The position numbers and the translations under genes were made by a program. The notes under the pieces are model-generated. The model did no database searches. It was not told the DNA's origin and saw only the letters and a list, made by a program, of their open reading frames with translations. Below are positions 25,209 through 33,761 of a DNA stretch of 64,000 bases, piece by piece. Within the stretch, counting starts at the first letter, position 1, and every line of letters begins with the position of its first letter. This stretch comes from Ardenticatenaceae bacterium. GTDB lineage: Bacteria; Chloroflexota; Anaerolineae; Promineifilales; Promineifilaceae. The DNA lies in contig JACKBR010000007.1 of NCBI GenBank assembly GCA_020634495.1, forward strand, positions 1 to 64,000, read 5' to 3'.

Positions 25209-25528
25209 GTGCTGATCTTACCTGAGAGCGAACTGTTGGGGCAAGCAGTTGGCCAAATTAGATGAGAATGTGAAAATAGGTACAGTTCGGCTTTACTTTA
25301 GAGGTGGGTGTTCTGTATAATGCCCCCTAGTTGCGCTCGTATCGGAAAATACCTGTTTGTAATGGCCTAATTGAATATTCTTGAAAACACGTGCGGTGCC
25401 GCGCTTAACAGGGATGCCACATGGGTACGGCCGTTATTTTAGACGCCTATTGAACAAAGCCCATCGGATTATGCACTCTGTTAGCCAAGCCGCTTACTTT
25501 ACATAAATTCAATTCCAGGGGCTTTTGC
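25209..25528. other. gene-free upstream region of the kinase gene
   Basis: 320 nt without a gene. It holds a TATAAT at 25316-25321, one ACGGCCGT near 25425, and otherwise no repeat that I can see. Confidence 0.6.
25292..25321 (+). promoter_or_regulatory. possible sigma-70-type promoter upstream of the kinase gene
   Basis: TATAAT (25316-25321) is perfect. The -35 candidate TTTACT (25292-25297) matches 4 of 6 with an 18-nt spacer. It would give a leader of about 200 nt. Confidence 0.4.
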
Positions 25529-28258
25529 ATGACATTAACAAAATTTGGCCGATACGAAATTAATAAAGTATTGGGTCAAGGGGGGATGGCTGAGGTTTAC
25601 GAGGCGCATGATCCAGTTATTGAGCGACCAGTTGCCTTAAAGATTATCCGCAAAAATTATTCAGATGACGTGCGCTTTAAGCAGCGTTTTCGGCGTGAGG
25701 CAAACATTATTGCCAATCTGGAACACCGGGCAATTTTGCCGGTGTACGATTTTGGTGAAGATGAAAAGACCGGGCAGCTTTTTTTGGTCATGCGCCTGAT
25801 GCCAGATGTGTTGAACTATCGCATTGAGCGCGATGGCCCCATTTCATTAGAAGAAACCAGTCGAATTTTGAACCGTTTGGCCGCAGCCCTGGCCAAGGCG
25901 CATGGGCGCGGCATTGTACACCGGGATATTAAGCCAGCCAATATTTTGTTGGACAGTGACGGCACGACGTTTTTGTCTGATTTTGGCCTGGCGGCGTTTG
26001 CGGCCAAGATCGAAACCAGCCAGGTGCCTTCTTCTTACGGTGGCTCGCCATTTTACATGGCCCCAGAGCAGTGGCTGGATGAAAAAGTAGGCACGCACAC
26101 GGATGTGTATCAGCTGGGGGTGACGCTGTTTGAGATGCTGACGGGGAAACGGCCGTTTCCTGAAACCGATATGATTGTGCTGCAAGACCGGCACATCAAC
26201 ACCCCCATTCCCACTGCCAGAGATATTAACCCGAAGCTCCCGCGCAACATTGAGCCCATTCTGGAAAAAGCGATGGCCAAAAATCCGCTGGATCGTTACC
26301 AAACGCCGCTGGATTTGGCTGACGCAATTGCTGCCTTGCTGCGCCCGGAAAGAATCAAGAACCGGTATGAAATTAAGGAGGAGCTGCAACACGGGCGGCT
26401 GGCCGTGGTGTATCTGGCCAGGGATTTGTTTAAGGATCAAGATGTTGCCTTAAAGGTGATGAAGCATAAGCTGATTCGCAATTTGGCTTACCAGCAGCGG
26501 TTTGAGCAGGAAAAGCAGATTGTAACCAATGTTCAGCACCAGGCGTTTGTGCCTGTTTACGATATTGATCAGCATGAGGGACGGCCGTATTTGGCCATGC
26601 GCTTTATGGAAGGGGCGTCTTTGCGGGAGCGTTTTCGCAAGGAGCTGGCCTCTTCAAAAGACAAGGATTCAGACTTTTCGGTAGATACCATCTGCCGCCT
26701 GGCGGAACATTTGGCGCAGGGCTTAGAGGCCGTTCATCAAACAGGCAAGGCACATGGCGAAATTAATTTGGGCAATGTGCTGCTGGATGCGACAGGCAAT
26801 TGGTACCTGGCCGATTTTCATATGCTCGACGTGGCGGAATTGACGGAAGTGGTTCTGGAACAGGAAGCGCCGTTGGGCTATCTGCCGTACCTGACACCAG
26901 AGCAATGGCGGGGTGAATCCCCAACACCCAAAACGGATGTGTACCAGTTTGCCATGATGTTGTTTGAGCTGTTGACGGGGCAACGGCCGTTCCCCGACAT
27001 GCCCGCCCCTAAGCTGCGGCAGGCTGTTGAAAATGATTCGCTGCCCAAAGTCACCAGCCTGAAACCAGAACTGCCGCCTAAATTTGACACAATTTTTGCT
27101 AAAGCAATGGCCAAAAAGCCGCAAGATCGTTTTGCTAGCGCCAGTGAGGTGGTAAGCCGGTTGAACCAGGCGCGTGAAAATCATACGTTTGAGACGCTGA
27201 AACAGCAGGGGGATGATTGTTACAAAGAGAAGCATTGGGATGAGGCGATTGCTGCGTACAACAAGGCATTGGAGATACGGCCGTATGATTCGGCCGTGCA
27301 GGCGTCCCTGGATCGCGCCGAGAGGCGTAAAACGGAGTCCGGCATTTTCCATCGCGGTCAGCTGGCGATTGATGAGAACCGCTGGGAAGATGCCGCCTTC
27401 TTCTTGCAGCAAATCCCTTCCACTCCAGAAACGGATGATTTGCTGGAGCATGTGCAGCAAAATATCTTAATCGAGCGGCAGTACGATGAAGGGAAAGCGG
27501 CCATGCTGCGCCAGGAGTGGATCGTGGCCAAGCACCTGCTGGAGGAGACAGACCGGCTGGAGCCAAATTACAGGGATGTGAACAAGCTGTTGGGCCAGTT
27601 GGCAGAAAAGATCAGCGAGATACTGCAACAGGCGCAAAACGCGGCCGACCAGGCAAAATGGGCCGAGGCGTTTTCTTTGCTGGATTCGGTGGATGGTGAG
27701 GAAACGGCCGTTGCCCTGCGTGAAGAATTTGTAACCCAACAGCGGCAGGCTGGCCGCACTGGCTGGTGGTGGTCGCTTACGCGCAACGAGAAGATAACGA
27801 TTGTGGCAACGGCCGTAACCCTTTTGGGCATCATAATTACACTGATTACCTTTTTCCCTGGCCTGTTTACTGGTGGCGGGGAAACGGCCGTCGATTTAAC
27901 GCCAGACGAAAAGATTGCCTGCCTGCAAAAAGCTGAATCGTCATTGCTGCTCACCTACGCCGGAGAACCAGACATTGAACTGATGCAGGGAGAAACGGGC
28001 AACATTCGGGGGGATGGGCAACTTATTAACCTTTTGCTGCAATGGGGGCCAGCAGACTTGTCTGAATCTTGCCATGAATTCATTGCAGGCTTAGCAAGCG
28101 AATGGCAGGCCACAAATGGCGAGCTTGAGGCAGTGGAGCCAGGGAAATATACCTACCGGCGATCATCTTTGTCCTATGACAAAGATAGAATTGTTGTGAC
28201 TTTGTCATATCAAGATCAGGAGTTGTCTAATACGTTCTTGTTAAACTTTGCACCATAG
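25529..28258 (+). CDS. Ser/Thr receptor kinase: tandem kinase-pseudokinase, TPR, TM, sensor
   Basis: A 909-residue Hanks-type protein. Kinase 1 (about residues 8-275) has GQGGMAEVYEA, the Lys in VALKII, HRDIKPANILL near 130, SDFGLA and YMAPEQW, so it should be active. A second kinase fold (about 282-550) keeps the ATP-site Lys (VALKVM) and the PEQW and DVYQF landmarks, but HRD is HGE, the catalytic-loop Lys is Asn, and DFG is DFH. It is therefore probably a pseudokinase. Helical TPR-like repeats cover about 555-720 (CYKEKHWDEAIAAYNKALEI). A single membrane helix sits at about 753-775, and a 130-residue outer domain may sense a ligand. A putative lipoprotein and a DUF11-type surface protein follow on the same strand. 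AGGGG precedes the ATG. Confidence 0.9.
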   Translation: MTLTKFGRYEINKVLGQGGMAEVYEAHDPVIERPVALKIIRKNYSDDVRFKQRFRREANIIANLEHRAILPVYDFGEDEKTGQLFLVMRLMPDVLNYRIERDGPISLEETSRILNRLAAALAKAHGRGIVHRDIKPANILLDSDGTTFLSDFGLAAFAAKIETSQVPSSYGGSPFYMAPEQWLDEKVGTHTDVYQLGVTLFEMLTGKRPFPETDMIVLQDRHINTPIPTARDINPKLPRNIEPILEKAMAKNPLDRYQTPLDLADAIAALLRPERIKNRYEIKEELQHGRLAVVYLARDLFKDQDVALKVMKHKLIRNLAYQQRFEQEKQIVTNVQHQAFVPVYDIDQHEGRPYLAMRFMEGASLRERFRKELASSKDKDSDFSVDTICRLAEHLAQGLEAVHQTGKAHGEINLGNVLLDATGNWYLADFHMLDVAELTEVVLEQEAPLGYLPYLTPEQWRGESPTPKTDVYQFAMMLFELLTGQRPFPDMPAPKLRQAVENDSLPKVTSLKPELPPKFDTIFAKAMAKKPQDRFASASEVVSRLNQARENHTFETLKQQGDDCYKEKHWDEAIAAYNKALEIRPYDSAVQASLDRAERRKTESGIFHRGQLAIDENRWEDAAFFLQQIPSTPETDDLLEHVQQNILIERQYDEGKAAMLRQEWIVAKHLLEETDRLEPNYRDVNKLLGQLAEKISEILQQAQNAADQAKWAEAFSLLDSVDGEETAVALREEFVTQQRQAGRTGWWWSLTRNEKITIVATAVTLLGIIITLITFFPGLFTGGGETAVDLTPDEKIACLQKAESSLLLTYAGEPDIELMQGETGNIRGDGQLINLLLQWGPADLSESCHEFIAGLASEWQATNGELEAVEPGKYTYRRSSLSYDKDRIVVTLSYQDQELSNTFLLNFAP

Positions 28259-28283
28259 CAGAATAAGCCACTTTGGGAATATC

Positions 28284-29177
28284 ATGACAAAACAAAGAAA
28301 CATAATCGTTTGGGCAATATTGATTTTATTGGCAACTTCTTGCAGCAGCCCGCCAGCTGCTTCGTGTAGCTCATCTGTGCAGATTTATGATCTGGACAGC
28401 GCTGCCCCTGGAGAAACTGTCTTTTTGACCTTGACCAAAACGGGGTTTGGCTGGGACTACAGCTGGTCTACAACGGCGGGCAATTTTGATGATCCACATG
28501 CTAGTTCAACGGCGTTTACGGCCCCGGATGATGAAAAAACCGTTACCGTGACGGTTGAAGTAGAAGATGAGCAGGGCTGTGCATATACAGACAAGATAGA
28601 GATCGAAGTGATGAAGGCTGAGGCCGAAGGTGTTGATGAAACGGATGAACAAGAAACGGCCGTAGCCGAAGCTCCCACCGCAACCATTACCGTGGAAGCA
28701 ACACCTATGCACACTGACACCCCCGCACCAACGGTAGAGCCCTCCGCCACGCCTGAACCATCACCCTTGCCAGCCCCCACCGAAACGCCAACGGAGGCAC
28801 CCTCTGCCACAAAGCCGCCGCTGCCTACCTCAACGCCGCAGCCCGTATTGGTTAATCCGGTTATTATCCATCATGAAATTTTGCCAGGAAGCGCTTTGAC
28901 ATTGGCCTGGGACTGGGAAGATGAACTGGGGCCGGACCAGAATTTTGCCGTGCGTTTTTGGTCAAAAGCCGACCCTCGGCCAGAAGCCCGCTACAGCATT
29001 ACCTGGACCAAGGAACGTATGTATCAATTTAGCGTCGCTGGTTATCCGGCAGGCGAATATTATATGAATGTGGCAGTGATGATTGGCCCAAGCGTTGGCG
29101 AACATTTTGAAGTTGTGCGCTCGCAGGATGTTTTGGTTTATGTTCCACCAATCCCAACAACACTTCCCCCACCGTAA
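28284..29177 (+). CDS. surface lipoprotein with Ig-like domain and Pro/Thr linker
   Basis: A 297-residue lipoprotein. The lipobox L-A-T-S-C places the anchor at Cys20. Residues about 30-110 form an Ig/PKD-like beta domain (FLTLTKTGFGWDYSWSTTAG, VTVTVEVEDEQGC), with two Cys that may pair. Residues about 115-190 are a Pro/Thr/Glu-rich linker. The C-terminal part has another beta domain (LTLAWDWEDELGPDQNFAVR, PAGEYYMNVAVMI), like those found attached to kinase sensors. No enzyme motif is seen. The frame opens at 28248, overlapping the kinase stop, but the ATG at 28284 falls directly before the signal peptide. It follows the receptor kinase closely and may be its partner; that is inference. Confidence 0.8.
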   Translation: MTKQRNIIVWAILILLATSCSSPPAASCSSSVQIYDLDSAAPGETVFLTLTKTGFGWDYSWSTTAGNFDDPHASSTAFTAPDDEKTVTVTVEVEDEQGCAYTDKIEIEVMKAEAEGVDETDEQETAVAEAPTATITVEATPMHTDTPAPTVEPSATPEPSPLPAPTETPTEAPSATKPPLPTSTPQPVLVNPVIIHHEILPGSALTLAWDWEDELGPDQNFAVRFWSKADPRPEARYSITWTKERMYQFSVAGYPAGEYYMNVAVMIGPSVGEHFEVVRSQDVLVYVPPIPTTLPPP

Positions 29178-29214
29178 TTATTTTTGACATTCGCTTGTAT
29201 TGTAATGGAACTTG

Positions 29215-31527
29215 ATGGAGATGTTTATAAAAGGAGATGAGTACGTAGGGAGGGCCGTGATTCGTATTGGGATGGCTGTTTTCTTGGCGGCGACCTTGAT
29301 GCACCTGCTGCTAGACGTTTTGCAGGTGCAGGCCGCCGCCGAACAGCCATCTTTCTCTGTTTTGCCCGCGCAAATCCAGGTTTCCACATCGCCAGAATGG
29401 TTTAATGACTGTGTGCCGCAAAAGACGCTTGTGGCCGGTATTGGTTTGGGAACGGCCGAGCAACTCATTAATCCGCAAACTCTCGTTTGGCCATATGCTG
29501 GTGAGCTAGTGACGATGCAGGCTCAGGTAGCGGGCATTATCACCAATGAACCACTGCCAGAGGCGGTTGCCTTTTCCACCAGTTCCGCTGAACAAGTTAC
29601 CGCTACGGAAACGATTACAGATGAGGTCGCCTATTATTTGGCCGCTGCAATGCAGCCAGCCCTGGCGGTTACTTCGACTCTTTTTTTTCCCCTTGAGCCG
29701 CATCAAACGGCCGTTTCCCCACAACCCGTTCCCATCAACAATCTATCGCCAAAAGGGTCTGGCCCGCGCGGTTTAGTTCTGTACGGCCAGGTAATGCAGC
29801 CTGACTTATGGCGTTCTGTAGGGCGTTTGACGCTGGCTTCTGTTTCTGCACAGCGGGACGCTGAGGAAAGTCATGAAGAAGTGTTGGCGTTTCCGCCCCT
29901 GGCCGCCGAAACTGAGCTGGTGGTAACGGCCGTTTCCATCGACAATGACGCAGATGATCGGGCCATCCTCATTGAGGCTGCTGCTGGCGGTGTGGTTGCC
30001 GCTGTTACGGAAACAGGCCCAACAAATGGCGACATTTTAAATATAACAACGCTCACGTTAACGGCCGTTCCCACGGGAACCAGCCAGTTAAGCCTGACCA
30101 TCAAATCGCCACCGTCCCCGGTAGGGGATTCGGCTACGCTCATTGGGCTTAATTTGAACTATCCTTGCAGCAGTGTCGATACGTCCAACTCTGTTGATTT
30201 AATCATTGATCAGGTTGGCTTTCCTCCGGTGGCACAGATGAATACGGCCGTTTCCGCTTCTGTCCGTGTCACCAATACCAGCCAGTTAACGGCGAGCAAT
30301 GTTGTGGTGATAAATAGCGTCCAAACCAGCGGCAGCCTTTCGGCAGACTCGCCTCAGGTCAACTGTACCGCACCTGATGACGCTAATGTGTGCCAGCTTG
30401 GCGATCTTGAGCCAGGTGAAACGGAAGGATTTACCATCTGGTTAACGCCGACCTCCCCTGGTGTAGTTACGGTTACGGCCGTTGCCACCAGCGACCAGCC
30501 CGATCCCACCCCGAACATTGCCACCACGACCTTGGTCGTGACAGATTTTACCAATGCTTTTTATGTGCCGATGGTGCTAAAGCCACATATTGTGGACGTA
30601 ATAGTTAAACATTCGCAAAACCCTGCCATCAACAACATTCCCTATAAGTATTTTATTACAGTGACAAACAAAGGGAATAGAAACGTTCCCAGGTTAATTA
30701 TCCAAGATGAGTTTAGTAAAAAGCTGTTAGTAGAGGCAATTACCCCGCCTGCTGGCTGCAACGGCGCTGTCCAGCCGCCATACGATTTATTGGTTTATTG
30801 TGAAGATGGATTGGCTGCTGGTGGCACTCTCACCTTCAGTGTGCAAGTGCGCCCCAACATCTCTAGCCCTCAAACAATTCAGGCAAATATAAAAGTATCT
30901 ACTCTTGAACCTGATCTGATCTTTTTTAATAATTTGCAGGTGACACCGACAGCTATCGATATGTGCCTTAATAATTCACCAGGACTGGGTAATGCGTACG
31001 GCCCACTTCTAATTGGCGAAACGTATTGTGGCCAGACAATGGCCCAAAAAGACGCAAAATATTATTTCACTTTTACTTTGACAAATCCGGGCCGCATTGT
31101 GGCAGTCGTAAGACCAACCCAGGTTTCTTGGGTGCCTTCAAGCATTAATTTTCCAGCCTTAACTCAAATGGCGCTTATGACCACAGATGGAACAGCATAT
31201 GCTGATTGGTGTTGCCCAACACGATCTCAAGATGTCAAAACAGAAGCTGTTTATTTAGTTGCTGGAGAAAAATTGTTGTTAGTAAAGTCGCTGGAATCTT
31301 TTGGTTATACATATACCATAAACCTGGAATATTATCCTTTGGCTATGGTTAGCACGGCCGTATTACCTTCAGCTATCCTCAAAGAGCCGTCGAATCTCCG
31401 TTTGCTGGGGTCAGCGGTTACAAATCATGACATTCGCCACACTGGCTGGCAAACGGCCGTTTTCTTTGTTGGGTTTATGGGGGTGGCATTTAGCCTGGTT
31501 TACCGGCAGCGAAAGCGAAACGTCTAA
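29215..31527 (+). CDS. cell-surface protein with DUF11-like repeats and C-terminal anchor helix
   Basis: A 770-residue protein. An N-terminal hydrophobic segment (IGMAVFLAATLMHLLLDVLQ) acts as signal or anchor. The middle has two DUF11-like modules: VDLIIDQVGFPPVAQMNTAV with SVRVTNTSQLTASNVVVI, and VDVIVKHSQNPAINNIPYKY with FITVTNKGNRNVPRLIIQD. Between them lies FYVPMVLKPH, a short motif often seen in secreted Chloroflexota proteins. A helix near 747-765 (AVFFVGFMGVAFSLVY) followed by R-Q-R-K-R-N-V anchors the C-terminus. The role is structural or adhesive by inference. A TTG three nt upstream is possible. A strong bidirectional terminator follows the stop. Confidence 0.8.
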   Translation: MEMFIKGDEYVGRAVIRIGMAVFLAATLMHLLLDVLQVQAAAEQPSFSVLPAQIQVSTSPEWFNDCVPQKTLVAGIGLGTAEQLINPQTLVWPYAGELVTMQAQVAGIITNEPLPEAVAFSTSSAEQVTATETITDEVAYYLAAAMQPALAVTSTLFFPLEPHQTAVSPQPVPINNLSPKGSGPRGLVLYGQVMQPDLWRSVGRLTLASVSAQRDAEESHEEVLAFPPLAAETELVVTAVSIDNDADDRAILIEAAAGGVVAAVTETGPTNGDILNITTLTLTAVPTGTSQLSLTIKSPPSPVGDSATLIGLNLNYPCSSVDTSNSVDLIIDQVGFPPVAQMNTAVSASVRVTNTSQLTASNVVVINSVQTSGSLSADSPQVNCTAPDDANVCQLGDLEPGETEGFTIWLTPTSPGVVTVTAVATSDQPDPTPNIATTTLVVTDFTNAFYVPMVLKPHIVDVIVKHSQNPAINNIPYKYFITVTNKGNRNVPRLIIQDEFSKKLLVEAITPPAGCNGAVQPPYDLLVYCEDGLAAGGTLTFSVQVRPNISSPQTIQANIKVSTLEPDLIFFNNLQVTPTAIDMCLNNSPGLGNAYGPLLIGETYCGQTMAQKDAKYYFTFTLTNPGRIVAVVRPTQVSWVPSSINFPALTQMALMTTDGTAYADWCCPTRSQDVKTEAVYLVAGEKLLLVKSLESFGYTYTINLEYYPLAMVSTAVLPSAILKEPSNLRLLGSAVTNHDIRHTGWQTAVFFVGFMGVAFSLVYRQRKRNV

Positions 31528-31544
31528 ATTGACATAGTTTACAT

Positions 31545-31580
31545 AAATAAAGAGGGTGCCAGCGCACCCTCTTTATTTTT
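31545..31580. terminator. bidirectional rho-independent terminator
   Basis: A perfect 15-bp stem (31545-31559 and 31564-31578) with a 4-nt loop and T-rich flanks on both strands, between the convergent ends of the DUF11-like and hydrolase genes. Confidence 0.9.
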
Positions 31581-31594
31581 TACCAGCATGGTGC

Positions 31595-33610
31595 CTAACG
31601 GTTAGCGTAGGTGTTCATGTTCGCGTTGCGGCTGTGATCCTGCGTTTGCGCTGGGTCACGCATGCCGCTGGTGTGGCACCAGCCCGTCTTGTGCCCCAGG
31701 TTATTGCCCCCGTTGAGCTGGCCAGACCATTTTTCTACCACGCCATCATCTGGATCGCTCAGGAAAAGATCGGTGGCAAAGTTGCAGTAATCGTAGCGCC
31801 ACCAGACATCTTTGAAAGAGGTGGTGTGATAATAAACCCGGCTGCGTGCCCAGCTGGGAATGCCAGACAGCCACAGGGCGGCTCCGTCGTAGGTGAGGTC
31901 CCAATTGGTGCCACAGCCCGCGCCAAAAAGCTGCCCCAGCAGCGCCAAATTGCCCGCCAGCGCGGTGCCCTGGTACGGCGTACCCACAGATTGGATCAGG
32001 CGGCTACCGGAGGAGTAATCCAGGCCGCTCCAGTAATAGGTGTACAGGTGCAGCGATGCGGCCCCGCCCTGGCTGTGGGCTACAATGCCAAACGAGGGGA
32101 ATTGGCTGCCGTAGCTGCGAATGAGATTGGCAAACTGGTCGTGGGTGCGATTCTGGTTGTAATCCTGGAAGATCACGTCCCCAGTGAAGTCGCCTGTGGG
32201 CCAGACGCCGCCGGAGCAATAGCCATGCACCAACATCAACACGCCGCCAGGGGCGTTGGGCGCGGGCTGGTTGGCGGCAACGGCCGTTGGCCGTTCACCC
32301 ATCAACATGTCCTCGGTTATTTCGGTAACGGCCGTTTCTGCCGCACCCCGGCTCACTGATTCAGGAATCGTTAGGGCAACATTGTCTACCTGTGACAGCG
32401 GAATGTGCGTGGCCACATCCTGCAAGCGCACGTTGCGCAGCTCAAAGGGGGCAGAGGCATTGGCCAGGGACAGCCAACGGCCGTCTATACTCACAGGCAC
32501 ACCATCAGCCGTGGGAGCCACAATGCCCCCCACCCAGGTAACGGGGATCATCTGGCCGTTGGCATCCGTGCCCCACAGCTCGGCATAAAGCTGCACCTGC
32601 GCCACATTTGCTGTTGTGGTGGCGTTGAGATTGACGTTTAGCCGATTGAGGCCATCGGGCGAGGCGGTGGCCGGGCTTTCATTCAGCGTAATGGTTTGGT
32701 CTACCACCGGAAAGATATGCTCAGTTGTGCGCAGGACAGGCGAGCCGTCTGGCGTTTGGCCCTCCATAGTCACCTGGGCAGTGTATTGGCCTGCCTGCCG
32801 GGGCGTCATCAATGCGCCAAAGACGCCATCTTTGGCTGCCCCATCACCGTGACGGCCGTCATCAAACATGGGGAGGCGCAGGGTACGGCCGTCTGGCGCA
32901 ATGAGCCGCATCTGGGCACGACGAATGATGTTGGCTGTTGCTGCGGGCGCACTGGCCCCGCTGTCTTGCGTAGCATCGTAAGCATAAGCAAGCAAACCAA
33001 TCTGGTTACCCGTCCACAAGTTGTAGCTGCTCAGATGGGCGTAAATTTGGTAGGGACTTTCATTGGAGAGCAGCAGGTAGCCGCTGGGGGCGTTGGCCGC
33101 GCTGGGGGTAACGGCCGTACGCACGGTCATCTGCCAGGCTCCACGCTCAGGTTGGGCAAACGTGTAAATATCGCCAGAAAATGCTTGCTGCTCCAGCCCA
33201 ATTTGCCCGGTGCGCTGCACCACCCCCGCTTGCTCGGTGCCCTGGCCCAGCCGCATGGTTTGGCCCGCCGGGGTTTGCAAAGCCAGTTCCCAGTTTGCCG
33301 CATCTGGGCTGAGCACCATAAATGACATTTCGCTGCGGCTGTCTACCAGCAGTGAATCTTGCCATTGCCAGCTGCCGTTGGCGGCCTGGCTAAAGGTCAC
33401 CGGAATCATGGCGGTGCGGGAACGAACGCCCATTTCTGCGGGATTTGGTAGTTGGGAACGGCCGTCTAGCACTTCGCTACCTGGGCCTGCTACCTGCTTG
33501 CTAAAGAGTGCCTCCGGTTCATCTGCTGCTGAGGGAGCTGCCAGCCCGCCTGCTGCCAGGAATAAGGCAGCCAGCAAAGCCATCAGAATTGCCAATCGTC
33601 GCTTCTGCAT
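31595..33610 (-). CDS. secreted alpha/beta-hydrolase, conditioned-medium-factor-like
   Basis: A 671-residue secreted protein with signal peptide (about 1-29). The N-terminal half is beta-rich, including FDDGRHGDGAAKDGVFGALM near 245, a phrase typical of choice-of-anchor/filamin-like surface domains. The C-terminal third is a lipase-like fold: VLMLVHGYCSGGVWPTGDF, then FGIVAHSQGGAASLHLYTYY with nucleophile Ser, later LSDPDDGVVEKWSG (possible acid) and HKTGWCH (possible His). The arrangement resembles proteins annotated as conditioned medium factor, first known from Dictyostelium; that match is from memory and unverified. It has a Shine-Dalgarno-like AGGAG ahead. It is flanked by terminators on both sides, so it is monocistronic. 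Confidence 0.78.
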   Translation of the reverse strand: MQKRRLAILMALLAALFLAAGGLAAPSAADEPEALFSKQVAGPGSEVLDGRSQLPNPAEMGVRSRTAMIPVTFSQAANGSWQWQDSLLVDSRSEMSFMVLSPDAANWELALQTPAGQTMRLGQGTEQAGVVQRTGQIGLEQQAFSGDIYTFAQPERGAWQMTVRTAVTPSAANAPSGYLLLSNESPYQIYAHLSSYNLWTGNQIGLLAYAYDATQDSGASAPAATANIIRRAQMRLIAPDGRTLRLPMFDDGRHGDGAAKDGVFGALMTPRQAGQYTAQVTMEGQTPDGSPVLRTTEHIFPVVDQTITLNESPATASPDGLNRLNVNLNATTTANVAQVQLYAELWGTDANGQMIPVTWVGGIVAPTADGVPVSIDGRWLSLANASAPFELRNVRLQDVATHIPLSQVDNVALTIPESVSRGAAETAVTEITEDMLMGERPTAVAANQPAPNAPGGVLMLVHGYCSGGVWPTGDFTGDVIFQDYNQNRTHDQFANLIRSYGSQFPSFGIVAHSQGGAASLHLYTYYWSGLDYSSGSRLIQSVGTPYQGTALAGNLALLGQLFGAGCGTNWDLTYDGAALWLSGIPSWARSRVYYHTTSFKDVWWRYDYCNFATDLFLSDPDDGVVEKWSGQLNGGNNLGHKTGWCHTSGMRDPAQTQDHSRNANMNTYANR

Positions 33611-33654
33611 GTTCAGTTTTACTCCTTGTGTGGGGTTGATAAAAGCAAAAACAA

Positions 33655-33695
33655 AAACACCGACAAAGATGATAAGTCACAAATTGTCGGTGTTT
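33655..33695 (-). terminator. terminator downstream of the molybdenum hydroxylase large subunit
   Basis: A 12-bp stem (33655-33666 and 33684-33695) with a 17-nt loop is followed on the minus strand by TTTTTGTTTTTG. It follows the stop at 33762 and precedes the start of the hydrolase at 33610. Confidence 0.75.
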
Positions 33696-33761
33696 AAGCA
33701 GTGCGGCGCGTCTTCCTGAGCGATAAGTGGGCCGCACCGGCAAAAGCGTAACAGATTTTGT

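Noticed and set aside
28248..28283. Lipoprotein start at the ATG overlapping the kinase stop
   Set aside because: The extra residues precede the signal peptide and weaken it; the ATG at 28284 fits better.
31556..32359. 267-residue plus-strand frame
   Set aside because: Antisense to the secreted hydrolase gene, covers the terminator, and lacks domain signs.
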